Shown here piece by piece: positions 48,441-57,004 of a stretch of 64,000 nucleotides of DNA; the first letter of the stretch is position 1, and the number at the start of each line of letters is the position of its first letter. Location of the stretch: contig DASZKZ010000083.1 of assembly GCA_035552595.1 (NCBI GenBank), positions 8,200 to 72,199 of the forward strand, given 5' to 3'. The notes below the pieces were generated by a model. That model had not been told where the DNA came from and made no database searches. It worked only from the letters and a program-made list of their open reading frames with translations. The stretch is from Aeolococcus sp035552595. GTDB taxonomy: Bacteria; Chloroflexota; Dormibacteria; Aeolococcales; Aeolococcaceae. Both the position numbers and the translations under genes were made by a program.

Positions 48441-50684
48441 ATGAAGGGACTCAAGGCGGCCTTGGTGGTCGCATGCGTTGGGCTGACGTGCCCGGCCACG
48501 CTCACGGCCTCGGCTGCTTCAGTGGTGGCGGTCAGGCACGGCACCGCCTACGGCACCAGGATCTTCCCGGACAACGCATTCACCACCACCGACGCCCAGC
48601 AGCTGACCGGGCTGCGGGTCAACTTCCGCCAGGGCATCGACTACCCCAGCGTGGGTGGCGTCATCCAACCCGCGTGCACCAGCGCCGACTACTCCATCTG
48701 TGACGCCTTCGCGGCGCTCAACAAGCTGGATGGATTCGACCTCCAGCCGCGCGTCCTGGTGCCCTTCACCGGGGCCATCGACCTCAGCTCGGTCAACGCG
48801 TCCGACCTCTACATCAGCAGCGACAGAGGCGTCCTGGTCGGCGGCCTGCGCCAGCTCAGCTTCGATCCCACCACCAACACCCTCGCCGGGATCAGTGACG
48901 CGTTCCTCCAGGAGAACACTCCCTACCGCATCCACGTCACCAACGGGATCCGTGACAGCTCGGGGCGGCCGGTGAACGCGTGCGGTGGCGGATGCAGCGT
49001 CCGCTTCACCACGCGGACGGCCACCGGGGAGCTCACCGGGATCCGGCAGGCCATGGACCTGCCGCTCTCCGATCCGCGCAACGCCTACGTGCTGGCGGGA
49101 TTCCCGGGCGCATCGACCTCGACGGCGAGCCGGAAGCTGACCTTCACGCAGAACGGGACCAACGACGTCTTCGCGGCCTCGACCGTGGCGCCGTCGGTGG
49201 CCAGCCCGCTCAACGGCATCGTGCGGACCGACCAGGTGAAGGTCGATCCCAGCGCCGCAGGAGCGTTCCAATCGAGCACCGTCCCCGACCTGATCGCCCC
49301 GGGGACAGCCGGGTACTACGCCTTCGGCAGCTTCCTGTCGCCCCGCTACCAGTACGCGTCGGCCAGCGGTCACCAGGACAACCCGTACGGGGTTGGCAAC
49401 GGCTACACCGACGGGGAGATCCCGCCGGTCCCCTCGGGGCAGACGCCGGCACCGTTCGCCGCCGATCGCCTCGGGGCCATCGTGGCCACCCCCAACCCCG
49501 CGCTCTTCCCACCGCCCTGGCCGGCAGCCGTCTACGGCCCGGGCTTCACGCGCAGCAAGTACGACCTCTTCGTCACTGCCGACTACAACGCGTCTCTGGG
49601 CATCGTCACCATCGCCACCGATCCATCGGGCCACGGCTACGGTCCGTTGAGCACCACGACGGTCACCAGCGCGGGGACACCGACCACCTTTCTCAGCTAC
49701 GGACGGGGGCGCGACCTCGATGGAGACGGGATGATCGGCAGCGGCCTCAACGACGGAGTCGGACCGACCGGGCACTTCCAGGCTGACGGGACCGAGCTGC
49801 CCTCGCGGAAGCCGCTCGACGGGCTGGAGTCGGGGCTGGTGCAGACGGCGGTCGACGACATGGCGCTGGGGCGGTCACTGCAGGCGGGCTTGGACATTCC
49901 CGGGGTGGGCACCAACCTGGTGAACACCTCCAAGATCATGTACTACGGGCTCAGCTTCGGCGGCATCTACGGCACCATGGTGATGGGCACCGACCCGATG
50001 TTCCATCAGGGCCTGCTCAACGTGCCCGGCGGACCGATCGTCGACATCGCCCGGCTGTCCTCGTTCCGTGGCAACCTGGCCGCGACGCTGGGCATCTCGC
50101 GTCCCAACCTGCTCAACGGCGGCCCGGGGCTCAACGGATTCACCGAGGACCTGCCCCTCCGCGACGACCCGCCCACGGTCATGACCCACCCCGGCGCGGC
50201 GGCGCTCCAGGAACTGTTCGGTGACGCCGACTGGTACGACCGCAAGGGCAGCCCGGAGAGCTTCGCGCCGCGCATCCGGCTGCGCCCCGACGCGGCGTGG
50301 GCGAGCAACCCCAAGGATGTGGCCTTCCAGAGCGCGTACGGTGACGGCACTGTGCCCAATCCCACAGCAGGCACGCTGTACCGCGCCGGCGCGCTCTTCG
50401 ATCGAGTGGTGTACTACCGCAACGACAAGACGCCGACATACAGCTCCGATCCACACGGCTGGCTTGCGGATCCCACGCTCGCCGGGCGAACCTCGGGCGA
50501 GCAGCAGCTGGCGGCCTTCCTGTCGACGGGACAGCTGGTCAACACCAATCCCGCCTGGCTGGAGACACCGGTGGTCAATCCCAACAACTTCGACTGCCTC
50601 CACTACCCGGAGCCGCAGACGGGACAGCCGCAGACCCGCCAGCCCTACCCGTTGAGCGGAGACTGTCCGGGCCCATCCGGCTGA
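48441..50684 (+). CDS. Secreted lipase/esterase-like alpha/beta hydrolase
   Basis: A 747-residue exported protein. Residues 1-26 are a signal peptide (Ala/Val-rich, ending ASA-A). The N-terminal region contains an Ig-like block (RVLVPFTGAIDLSSVNASDLYI, then TPYRIHVTNGIRDSSGRPV) like that of bacterial extracellular lipases. The hydrolase part has the nucleophile elbow YYGLSFGGIYGT (GxSxG) near residue 500, after VQTAVDDMALGRSL, and a later FGDADWYD/YGDGTVPNPTAG region that could supply the acid. A catalytic His cannot be assigned. It is probably released outside the cell or held on the surface, and acts on lipids or esters. Confidence 0.78.
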   Translation: MKGLKAALVVACVGLTCPATLTASAASVVAVRHGTAYGTRIFPDNAFTTTDAQQLTGLRVNFRQGIDYPSVGGVIQPACTSADYSICDAFAALNKLDGFDLQPRVLVPFTGAIDLSSVNASDLYISSDRGVLVGGLRQLSFDPTTNTLAGISDAFLQENTPYRIHVTNGIRDSSGRPVNACGGGCSVRFTTRTATGELTGIRQAMDLPLSDPRNAYVLAGFPGASTSTASRKLTFTQNGTNDVFAASTVAPSVASPLNGIVRTDQVKVDPSAAGAFQSSTVPDLIAPGTAGYYAFGSFLSPRYQYASASGHQDNPYGVGNGYTDGEIPPVPSGQTPAPFAADRLGAIVATPNPALFPPPWPAAVYGPGFTRSKYDLFVTADYNASLGIVTIATDPSGHGYGPLSTTTVTSAGTPTTFLSYGRGRDLDGDGMIGSGLNDGVGPTGHFQADGTELPSRKPLDGLESGLVQTAVDDMALGRSLQAGLDIPGVGTNLVNTSKIMYYGLSFGGIYGTMVMGTDPMFHQGLLNVPGGPIVDIARLSSFRGNLAATLGISRPNLLNGGPGLNGFTEDLPLRDDPPTVMTHPGAAALQELFGDADWYDRKGSPESFAPRIRLRPDAAWASNPKDVAFQSAYGDGTVPNPTAGTLYRAGALFDRVVYYRNDKTPTYSSDPHGWLADPTLAGRTSGEQQLAAFLSTGQLVNTNPAWLETPVVNPNNFDCLHYPEPQTGQPQTRQPYPLSGDCPGPSG

Positions 50685-50725
50685 CGCGATCTGAACCGGT
50701 GCAGAGGATTCGATAGGAGAACGGC

Positions 50726-51088
50726 GTGGCCCAACGCTCAGCCCTGGAGATCGTGTCCGCCTACCAAGACGCCTGGACGAGCAAGGACTTCGACACCGCC
50801 AAGGGCTTCCTGGCCGACGATATCGTCTTCCACAGCCCGCAGCAGCACATCGAGTCGGTGACGGAGTTCATCTCCATGCTCATCACATTCGCAGAGCGCA
50901 TCGAGCCGCGTTGGGAGATGGTCGCGGCGTCATCGGAGGGCGACAACGTCCTGATTCTCTACGAGCTGTTCACGCTGTCAGGGGATGGCGCCGTCTGCGC
51001 GGACCACTTCACCATCCGGTCCGGCAAGATCCAGAGCGAGACCTTGGTGTTCGATCCCAAGCCATTCCTGGCGGCGCGCCCGCAGTGA
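50726..51088 (+). CDS. NTF2-fold/SnoaL-like protein
   Basis: A 120-residue protein starting at a GTG with TAGGAGA upstream. It contains EIVSAYQDAWTSKDFDTAKGFLADDIVFHSP, ADHFTIRSGKIQSETLVFDPKPF. This is the small cone-shaped NTF2 fold of limonene-epoxide-hydrolase-like and SnoaL-like proteins. Active residues cannot be assigned. It lies 146 bp before a sigma factor gene that carries a C-terminal domain of the same fold. Confidence 0.85.
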   Translation: MAQRSALEIVSAYQDAWTSKDFDTAKGFLADDIVFHSPQQHIESVTEFISMLITFAERIEPRWEMVAASSEGDNVLILYELFTLSGDGAVCADHFTIRSGKIQSETLVFDPKPFLAARPQ

Positions 51089-51221
51089 CGCCAGGCGGGG
51101 AGCTGTGGGAGGGGAGGGTGCCCGAATCGATGAGTTTTGGCCCCGAGCCCCGTCCAACCCCATGACTCAGCTCGATGGAGGCACCTCGACATGAAACGGC
51201 CGTTTGGGTTGCGCGGCGGCG

Positions 51222-51237
51222 TAGCATGACCGCCGTG
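51222..51237 (+). promoter_or_regulatory. Leaderless -10 element for the sigma factor gene
   Basis: TAGCAT at 51222-51227 is followed by 7 nt and the GTG at 51235. It overlaps an ATG at 51226, which could not be translated if this promoter is used, so the GTG is the better start. Confidence 0.45.
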
Positions 51238-52221
51238 CAAGAGGCATCCGTCGCCACCGGCTCCGGCGAGCTCGAGGACCAGCTCGAGGAGCACCGCAGG
51301 GCCCTGACCGGCTACTGCTACCGCATGCTCGGGTCGCCGTTCGAGGCGGAGGATGCGGTTCAGGAGACGCTGCTGCGCGCCTGGCGCGGCTTCGAGCGCT
51401 TCGAGGGCCGCGCCGCTCTGCGGTCATGGCTGTACCGGATCGCGACCAACGTCTGCCTCGACACGCTCAAGGGCCGGGAGCGGCGGGCACTGCCGATGGA
51501 CTTCGGTCCTGCCCAGGAGCCCATCGAAGCCAACCTGAACACGCGCCCGGAGGTGACCTGGATCCATCCCATCCCGGACGGTGCGCTGGCCGGTGAGGCC
51601 GACCCCGCGGACGTGGCTGTGGCCCACGACTCCATCAGGCTGGCATTCGTGGCGGCGCTCCAGCACCTTCCACCCCGCCAGCGGGCCGTCCTGATCCTGT
51701 GCGAGGTGCTGCGCTGGAAGGCCGGCGAGGTGGCAGAGTTGCTCGACACCACCGTGGCCTCGGTCAACAGCGCGCTGCAGCGGGCGCGCGCCACGCTGGA
51801 GGCGAGCGGCCTCAGCTCCGAGGACACCGCAGACCCCACCGACGACGCGCAACGCGAGCTCCTCGCGCGCTACGTCGACGCCTTCCAGCGCTACGACCTC
51901 GACGCCCTGGTGTCGCTCCTCCGGACGGACGCCACCCAGTCGATGCCGCCGTACGACATGTGGCTGTCCGGCCGCGACGACGTGCTGGCGTGGTGGTTCG
52001 GTCCTGGCATCGGCTGCCGGGACTCACGACTGGTGCCGGTGGCGGCGAACGGGAGCTTGGCGTTCGGTCAGTACAAGCCGAGCGCCTCGGGCAGCGGCCA
52101 CGACCCCTGGGCGCTGCAGGTGCTCGAGATCAAGGACGGGGGGATCGCCGGGCTCACCTTCTTCCTGGACACCGACCGGATCTTCCCGCTCTTCGGCCTG
52201 CCGCCGCACCTCGACCCGTAG
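51235..52221 (+). CDS. ECF sigma factor with SnoaL-like C-terminal domain (SigX5/TIGR02960 type)
   Basis: A 328-residue sigma-70 family protein. Region 2 is LEEHRRALTGYCYRMLGSPFEAEDAVQETLLRAWRGFERFEG with RSWLYRIATNVCLDTL. Region 4 is ALQHLPPRQRAVLILCEVLRWKAGEVAELLDTTVASVNSALQRAR. Residues from about 205 are a SnoaL-like domain (LLARYVDAFQRYDLDALVSLLRTDATQSMPP), which in ECF41/ECF56-type sigma factors controls activity without a classical anti-sigma factor. No anti-sigma gene is beside it. The start at GTG 51235 rests on the leaderless signal; ATG 51226 or 51175 are alternatives. Confidence 0.92.
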   Translation: MQEASVATGSGELEDQLEEHRRALTGYCYRMLGSPFEAEDAVQETLLRAWRGFERFEGRAALRSWLYRIATNVCLDTLKGRERRALPMDFGPAQEPIEANLNTRPEVTWIHPIPDGALAGEADPADVAVAHDSIRLAFVAALQHLPPRQRAVLILCEVLRWKAGEVAELLDTTVASVNSALQRARATLEASGLSSEDTADPTDDAQRELLARYVDAFQRYDLDALVSLLRTDATQSMPPYDMWLSGRDDVLAWWFGPGIGCRDSRLVPVAANGSLAFGQYKPSASGSGHDPWALQVLEIKDGGIAGLTFFLDTDRIFPLFGLPPHLDP

Positions 52222-52234
52222 CCTCGCCACCGGC

Positions 52235-52543
52235 TCAGGCGACGTCGGTCAGGACGTCCCGCAGCCCCATGAATCCGATCAGGTCGCGCAGATCGTCTGA
52301 GGCACCCCGCATCCTGAGCTGACAGCCGCGCCGGCGGGCGGCGAGCTCGAGGCGCGCCAAGGCGTCGACCGACACGGCGTCGGCTTCGACGCCGCAGACG
52401 TCACAGAGGATGGTCGTCGCGCCGCTCCGCTCCAGCAGGGCACAGATCCGATCGCAGAGGCCGGGCAGATCAGGACGCGCGATCGGGCCCCAGATCGCGA
52501 AGCTGATGGTGCTCTGATCGTCCACTAGAGATGAGACTGCCAC
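52235..52543 (-). CDS. STAS-domain protein (anti-anti-sigma-like)
   Basis: A 102-residue protein starting at a GTG. It has ISFAIWGPIARPDLPGLCDRICALLERSGATTILCDVCGVEADAVSVDALARLELAARRRGCQLRMRG, the STAS fold. The usual phospho-acceptor Ser/Thr motif after the central Asp is changed (EADAVSVDAL), so phosphorylation control is uncertain. STAS proteins bind anti-sigma kinases or sense ligands. It is convergent with the sigma factor gene, with no kinase gene nearby. Confidence 0.85.
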   Translation of the reverse strand: MAVSSLVDDQSTISFAIWGPIARPDLPGLCDRICALLERSGATTILCDVCGVEADAVSVDALARLELAARRRGCQLRMRGASDDLRDLIGFMGLRDVLTDVA

Positions 52544-52684
52544 GCGTGCTCCAAATCATCGGGGCAGTCCCACCCTCGGGTCCGAGCCCGAGCAGCGGTC
52601 AAGAGCTGCCGATTAGTTTCGCGCCGAGCCTCCGTCTACTCCTGCGACGCAACCACGCGGCCGGGGCCGTGATCGAGGAGGCTG

Positions 52685-53689
52685 GTGATGCAGGCGAGCA
52701 GTCCGGCGGCGAAGCGATTCGCAGCACGGCTCCTTCCTGTGCTCGCGGCAATCGGTGGTCTCTGCGGACTGGTGATGCTGGTCAACCCGCACTCCCTGCT
52801 CGCCGCCCTGCACGGCGTCGACGGAAGGGCTCTGCTGCCCGTGCTCCTCCTCACCCTCGCGTTCTACCTGCTCCAGGGATTGCGCTGGCACTTCCTGCTC
52901 CGCCACGTCGGCGTGGCAGGGCGCCTCAGCGACCACCAGCTCATCAACCTCGCGGGACAGACGATGACAGCGGTGCTGCCGCTGGGTGACCTCACGCGCG
53001 CGCTGCTCGCCAGCAGGTCCTCGGGCGTCGCCTTCGGTGCGACGGCCGCCACGGTCACCGTCCAGGAGCTGACCTTCAGCCTGCTGGTGGTGGTGGCGGC
53101 GGCACCGGGGCTGGCCCGGCTGCCGGGCGGATTCATCCTGATGGCCGCTGTCACAGCGGCGATCGTTGCGGTCATCGCCATCCTCACGGTGTCGTGCCTC
53201 TTCGCGGCGGTTCATCGCCTGGTCGCCGCGACACCGGGCCTGCGCCGCTTCGCCGGCGACATCGCCACCTTGCGCGACGAGGTGTGCAGACTGCTGGGCC
53301 GGCCGGGCGTCCTGGCCGGCTCTCTGCTCGACCTCGGGCGGGTGGTCATCGCCACCGCTTCCCTGCTGCTCATCCTGCGGGGGCTGCACATCGACTTCCT
53401 CAGCTGGTGGGACGTGGCGCTCGTGCTCGCCGTGTCATCGATCGGCGGCGCGCTCAGCCTGCTTCCCGGAGGCGTGGGAGCCAACGAGGCCAGCGTCGTA
53501 GCAGTTCTCGTCATCTTCGGCGTCAACCCCGCCGCCGCGGCCGCGGTCGCGCTGATCCAGCGGCTGTCGCTCACTCTCGTGCCCGCCGCGGGCGGAGCGA
53601 CTGCGTATCTGATCCTGCGACGGCGCCGGCCGCGCACCCTGGAGCTTCACCATCGCACGCCGATGGAACCGGTCTGTGCCGCGGCCTAG
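52685..53689 (+). CDS. Lysylphosphatidylglycerol synthase transmembrane-region-like (UPF0104) protein
   Basis: A 334-residue protein starting at a GTG (ATG at 52688 is equally possible) after GAGGAGGCT. It has about eight helices and the family marks LLQGLRWHFLLRHVGV, AGQTMTAVLPLGDLTRALLASRSSG, LSLLPGGVGANEASVVAVLVIFGV and AALIQRLSLTLVPAAGG. This is the MprF flippase-like domain without the lysyl transferase part. Such proteins may move lipids across the membrane; in actinobacteria some serve glycolipid export. The end overlaps the convergent gene by 4 bp. Confidence 0.9.
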   Translation: MMQASSPAAKRFAARLLPVLAAIGGLCGLVMLVNPHSLLAALHGVDGRALLPVLLLTLAFYLLQGLRWHFLLRHVGVAGRLSDHQLINLAGQTMTAVLPLGDLTRALLASRSSGVAFGATAATVTVQELTFSLLVVVAAAPGLARLPGGFILMAAVTAAIVAVIAILTVSCLFAAVHRLVAATPGLRRFAGDIATLRDEVCRLLGRPGVLAGSLLDLGRVVIATASLLLILRGLHIDFLSWWDVALVLAVSSIGGALSLLPGGVGANEASVVAVLVIFGVNPAAAAAVALIQRLSLTLVPAAGGATAYLILRRRRPRTLELHHRTPMEPVCAAA

Positions 53690-54351
53690 TTGGCCACCCC
53701 GACCGCCTGCCTGAACGTGTCGGGTTGCTGAAGCGCGCGAAGCATCGAGTGGGCGACGTCGGCGCGAGAGATGAAGAGGCCGCGACGGAGATTCTGCCCG
53801 ATGGCCATGCGATAGGTGCCGGTCACCGGCCGGTGGGTCAGCCGCGGCGGTCGTATCGCGGTCCAGTCGAGCCCGCTGTCGCGGAGGATGTCCTCCATCA
53901 GGGCGAGGTCGGCGTAGTGCTTGGGGATGATGGCCTTGATCAGCGGGCTGAAGATGTTCCGCATCAGGAGGCCGTCGCCCGGGTCGTGCTTGGGCGGGTG
54001 GGGGCGACCCGGTGACGACACCGTGCCGACGGGCGCGGCACTGACCACGACGATGCGTCGCACCCCGGTCGCCTGCATGGCCTCGACGATGGCCCGCGTT
54101 CCTCGTGCGGTGACACCCGCATCGGATGCCGACCGCGGGCCGAGACCGGAGAGCACCGCGTCGGCTCCGCGAATGGCGGATTCGAGCGCTGTCGGATCCG
54201 CCGAGGCCAGGTCGGTCGTGATGATGCGCACGTCCTGGGAGACGTTTTTGGGGTTGCGCACCACTGCGGTGACCTGGTGACCGGCGGCGAGGGCCTGCTC
54301 CACGAGCTGCCGCCCGATGCCCCCCGTGGCGGCGACGACGGTGAGCTTCAT
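53686..54351 (-). CDS. NAD(P)-binding atypical short-chain oxidoreductase
   Basis: A 221-residue Rossmann protein starting at the ATG at 54349-54351. It has MKLTVVAATGGIGRQLVEQALAAGHQVTAVVRNP (GxxGxxG), GADAVLSGLGPRS, VRRIVVVSAAPVG, YADLALMEDILRDSGLDWTAIRPPRLT. This is the NmrA/biliverdin reductase B-like branch. The ATGA overlap with the peroxiredoxin gene (54348-54351) marks a two-gene operon. A role in redox defence is likely by association, with NAD(P)H-dependent reduction of an unknown substrate. Confidence 0.92.
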   Translation of the reverse strand: MKLTVVAATGGIGRQLVEQALAAGHQVTAVVRNPKNVSQDVRIITTDLASADPTALESAIRGADAVLSGLGPRSASDAGVTARGTRAIVEAMQATGVRRIVVVSAAPVGTVSSPGRPHPPKHDPGDGLLMRNIFSPLIKAIIPKHYADLALMEDILRDSGLDWTAIRPPRLTHRPVTGTYRMAIGQNLRRGLFISRADVAHSMLRALQQPDTFRQAVGVAN

Positions 54352-54917
54352 GCGTGAGTCAGCTGGAGCAGGTCGTCCACCGCCCAATGGTCGTCCGTGT
54401 ATTTGCCGTACTTGGCCGCAAGGATGCGGCCGTCGGGGGCGATGAGGAACTCGGCGGGGAGGCCCATGTGCTCCTCGCCCCTGCCGGTGGCTCCGCGGAG
54501 GCTCTCCGCCTGCGTCAAGGCACGGGCCGCAGCTCGCCACGAGCGTGGGTTCAGGGCCGCCAGTGGAGACATCGTTCCAACTCCGAACTCGTTGTAGAGC
54601 ACCTTGGCGGGATCCGCGATGGCCGCGAACGGCAGCCGGCCCTGGAGATCGAGCATGGTCTCGAGGCTCGAGTGGAAGACGGCAACCTCGCGGATGCCCG
54701 CGGCCACGATGTCGTCGTGTCGCGCAGCGATCGACCTCAGGTGCAGGTTGCAGACCGGACAGCCCGCATAGCGGCGGAACTGGAGGTGCACCAGCCTCTC
54801 GGCGTCCGGAATGGGCACGGGATCGCCGTGGATGGTCACCAGGTCATGGCGGGTGAGGACGTCGCCGGCATCCATCCGCTTCCTCGCAGGTCTCGTCGTC
54901 TCGATGACGGCACTCAT
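54348..54917 (-). CDS. Peroxiredoxin-like (AhpC/TSA) protein
   Basis: A 189-residue thioredoxin-fold protein. It contains LVHLQFRRYAGCPVCNLHLRSIA, with a CxxC pair (CPVC) in the peroxidatic position, VAVFHSSLETMLDLQGRLPF and GEEHMGLPAEFLIAPDGRILAAKYGKY. It belongs to the peroxiredoxin-like AhpC/TSA proteins of actinobacteria. It probably reduces peroxides or acts as a disulfide reductase. It starts an operon with the NAD(P)-binding gene and is divergent from a TetR gene, with palindromic operators in between. Confidence 0.9.
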   Translation of the reverse strand: MSAVIETTRPARKRMDAGDVLTRHDLVTIHGDPVPIPDAERLVHLQFRRYAGCPVCNLHLRSIAARHDDIVAAGIREVAVFHSSLETMLDLQGRLPFAAIADPAKVLYNEFGVGTMSPLAALNPRSWRAAARALTQAESLRGATGRGEEHMGLPAEFLIAPDGRILAAKYGKYTDDHWAVDDLLQLTHA

Positions 54918-54945
54918 CAGCGTCCTCCGTCTGTCCCATATCGGT

Positions 54946-54959
54946 CAATCACTTGATTG
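54946..54959. promoter_or_regulatory. TetR operator, site 1
   Basis: CAATCA-CT-TGATTG is a perfect inverted repeat with a 2-nt centre, 29 bp before the peroxiredoxin start. It has the same half-sites as the repeat 46 bp to the right. Confidence 0.75.
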
Positions 54960-54990
54960 GGACGAGGCTAGCACGGCATGACCATCTGTG

Positions 54991-55006
54991 TCAATCAACT
55001 GATTGA
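54991..55006. promoter_or_regulatory. TetR operator, site 2
   Basis: TCAATCA-AC-TGATTGA is a perfect inverted repeat ending just before TACGAT (55011-55016), a likely -10 of the TetR gene. Binding here would block that promoter, so the regulator is probably autoregulated. Confidence 0.78.
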
Positions 55007-55014
55007 GTGGTACG

Positions 55015-55617
55015 ATGACGCGAGCCACGATGTCCCCCAGGCGCGCCGCCCCCAAACCACCAGCCGACCGCAGTCAGGCACTGGTGGCGGCCGCCTACCA
55101 CCAGATCGCACAGCGCGGATTCGAGGGCTTGCGCACGCGCGAGGTGGCGGCCGAGGTGGGGGTCAACGTGGCCACGCTGCACTACTACTTCCCCAGCAAG
55201 GAGGCCCTGATCCGCGGCGTCCTCAACCACGCCATGCAGCGCTTCCGGTCGACGCTGCCGGCATCACCGTCACCGTCGGCGTCCGACCAGCTGCGCGGCC
55301 ACTTCGCCGGGGTTCGGCGCCTGGTGCGTGACGAGCCCGAGCTCTTCACCGTCATGGGTGAGCTCGCGCTCCGCTCAACCCGTGACCCCGTCATCGGCGA
55401 GATCCACCGGCAGATGACCGACGTCTGGCGAGCGGCCATGCGCGGCCTGCTTGCCAAGGCGGTCGCCGACGGGTCGCTGTCCGGTCCTCGGGACGCGGAC
55501 GCTCAGGCGTCGCTCGTGGTCGCGGCCCTGATGGGTGCCTGCATGATCCCGCCGTTCCGGCCGGCTCGCCTGAGAGAGACTGTTGCCGAGCTCGAGCGAT
55601 CGCTCGGGCTGCGATGA
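55015..55617 (+). CDS. TetR/AcrR family transcriptional regulator
   Basis: A 200-residue repressor. The DNA-binding domain is LVAAAYHQIAQRGFEGLRTREVAAEVGVNVATLHYYFPSKEALIRGVL, and a helical C-terminal domain of the YfiR/TetR_C type follows. ATG at 55015 is used; ATG at 55030 fits better if TACGAT at 55011-55016 is the -10. Two identical-core palindromes lie between it and the divergent peroxiredoxin operon, so it most likely represses that operon and itself, with an oxidant or xenobiotic as possible inducer. Confidence 0.93.
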   Translation: MTRATMSPRRAAPKPPADRSQALVAAAYHQIAQRGFEGLRTREVAAEVGVNVATLHYYFPSKEALIRGVLNHAMQRFRSTLPASPSPSASDQLRGHFAGVRRLVRDEPELFTVMGELALRSTRDPVIGEIHRQMTDVWRAAMRGLLAKAVADGSLSGPRDADAQASLVVAALMGACMIPPFRPARLRETVAELERSLGLR

Positions 55618-55638
55618 CAGAGCCCCGGGAGGCGACCC

Positions 55639-56136
55639 TCAGCCGCCTGCTTTGACGTACTCGTCGGGATCCCTGTTCTGCAGGGTGATCCCGGCGAAGT
55701 GCTGGGCCTCGTAGGCGACGAACTGGAGCGCGATCTGGTGCCGGGTCTCCAGGTCGGTGCGCCGGCAGAAGTCGGGGAGGTCGTCGCGCTCCTCCTCGGC
55801 CATGTGGTCACCGTTGGCCTTGCGAGTCTCGGCCACCGCCGCCCACCACTGGTCGGTGCCGGGCTTGTGCCGGCGCGCCGTGCGGATGCCGTCGCGAATC
55901 TCGTTGTGGTCCTTGATGGCGTCCTTCACCTCCCCGTCGACGCTCTCCCTGCCGATGGCCAGCAGGCGCGGGTAGAAGAACTTCTCCTCGGCGTCGGCGT
56001 GCACCTCGAGCTGCACCTCCAGCCGCGACCAGAGAGGACCGAGTTGATCGGCGGCGTCACGGGGGATGTGGTCCAGCAGGGCGAATGCGCGGCGCTGCTC
56101 GTGGTGCTGGGACAGGATGAGGTCGGTGATGTCCAT
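55639..56136 (-). CDS. Hemerythrin HHE-domain protein
   Basis: A 165-residue four-helix protein starting at the ATG at 56134-56136. Iron ligands fit the HHE pattern: LILSQHHEQRRAF (His), LEVHADAEEKFFYPRL (His and Glu), IKDHNEIRDG (His), KANGDHMAEEERDDLPDF (His and Glu). It should bind a di-iron centre and oxygen or nitric oxide. It follows the NAD(P) dehydrogenase gene by 7 nt and is probably last in that operon. Confidence 0.9.
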   Translation of the reverse strand: MDITDLILSQHHEQRRAFALLDHIPRDAADQLGPLWSRLEVQLEVHADAEEKFFYPRLLAIGRESVDGEVKDAIKDHNEIRDGIRTARRHKPGTDQWWAAVAETRKANGDHMAEEERDDLPDFCRRTDLETRHQIALQFVAYEAQHFAGITLQNRDPDEYVKAGG

Positions 56137-56143
56137 GTTGATG

Positions 56144-57004
56144 TCACCGGTGAGCGTTGGCCGCGGACAGCGGTCTGGCCACGGCAGAGATGTCGAGGTC
56201 CCCCGACTCACCCATGGGCTGCGCGAACACCTCGCGGGCCTGGCTGGTGAGCGGCGTGCGAACGTCCGCCTCAGCGTAGACGCGCAGCGCCAGGTCGAGG
56301 TCTTTGACGAGGTCGCGGACGGCGAACATGGTTGGGGTGTGCTGGTCGTGGAGGAAGCCCCGCTCGCGGGCCCTGAGGCCAGGTGCGAAGCGGGCCAGGA
56401 CCGAGAACACCTGGCCGCGGTCGAGACCGGCGGCGGTTCCCGCCGCGAGCAGCTCGGCGGCGGCAGCGCTGGTGATGCCCAGCATGCTGTTGGCGATCAG
56501 CTTGAGCCGCTGCGCGCTGCCCACCTCCCCCACGTTCAGGACCTCGCCGAGATGGTCGAGCACGGGACGGGCCTGCTCGATGTCAGCTCGGCTTCCCCCG
56601 GCGAGAATCAGCAGCTGGCCGTTCTCCACCGCCGGCACGCTGCCCACCACAGGAGCCTCGACGAGACGGGCGCCCCGTGCCAGCGCCTCGCTGGCGAGCT
56701 CGCCGGCGACCTCCGGCCCCGCGGTGCTGGTGTCGATGAGCAGCTTGCCGGTGGCGCTCGACAGCACGCCTGTCTCGCCGAGGTACACGGCGCGAACGGC
56801 CGCGTCGTTGGTGAGGCTGCTGATGACGACGTCGGCATCGCGAGCCGCGTCTGCCGGGGTGGCGGCGACGCGGCCGATGTGCAGCTGCCCCGCCTTGTCC
56901 GGAGTGCGATTCCACAGCGTCAGGTCGAACCCGGACGCCGCCAGCCGGCGGGCCATCGCACCACCCATCTTGCCGGTGCCCAGGATCGCCACGGTGGTCA
57001 TCAC
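56144..57004 (-). CDS. NAD(P)-dependent beta-hydroxyacid dehydrogenase-like protein
   Basis: A 286-residue protein (GTG at 57004 or ATG at 57001). It has VAILGTGKMGGAMARRLAASGFDLTLWNRTPDK, VVISSLTNDAAVRAVYLG, LLIDTSTAGPEVAGELA, APVVGSVPAVENGQLLILAGG and the catalytic Lys in LKLIANSMLGI. This is the 3-hydroxyisobutyrate dehydrogenase/imine-reductase-like group. It oxidises a beta-hydroxyacid or reduces an imine. The start overlaps the stop of the aldo/keto reductase gene. Confidence 0.92.
   Translation of the reverse strand: MMTTVAILGTGKMGGAMARRLAASGFDLTLWNRTPDKAGQLHIGRVAATPADAARDADVVISSLTNDAAVRAVYLGETGVLSSATGKLLIDTSTAGPEVAGELASEALARGARLVEAPVVGSVPAVENGQLLILAGGSRADIEQARPVLDHLGEVLNVGEVGSAQRLKLIANSMLGITSAAAAELLAAGTAAGLDRGQVFSVLARFAPGLRARERGFLHDQHTPTMFAVRDLVKDLDLALRVYAEADVRTPLTSQAREVFAQPMGESGDLDISAVARPLSAANAHR

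Noticed and set aside
52544..52684. Possible small gene between the STAS gene and the membrane protein gene
   Set aside because: No frame with a plausible start, ribosome site and protein-like composition was found in the gap.
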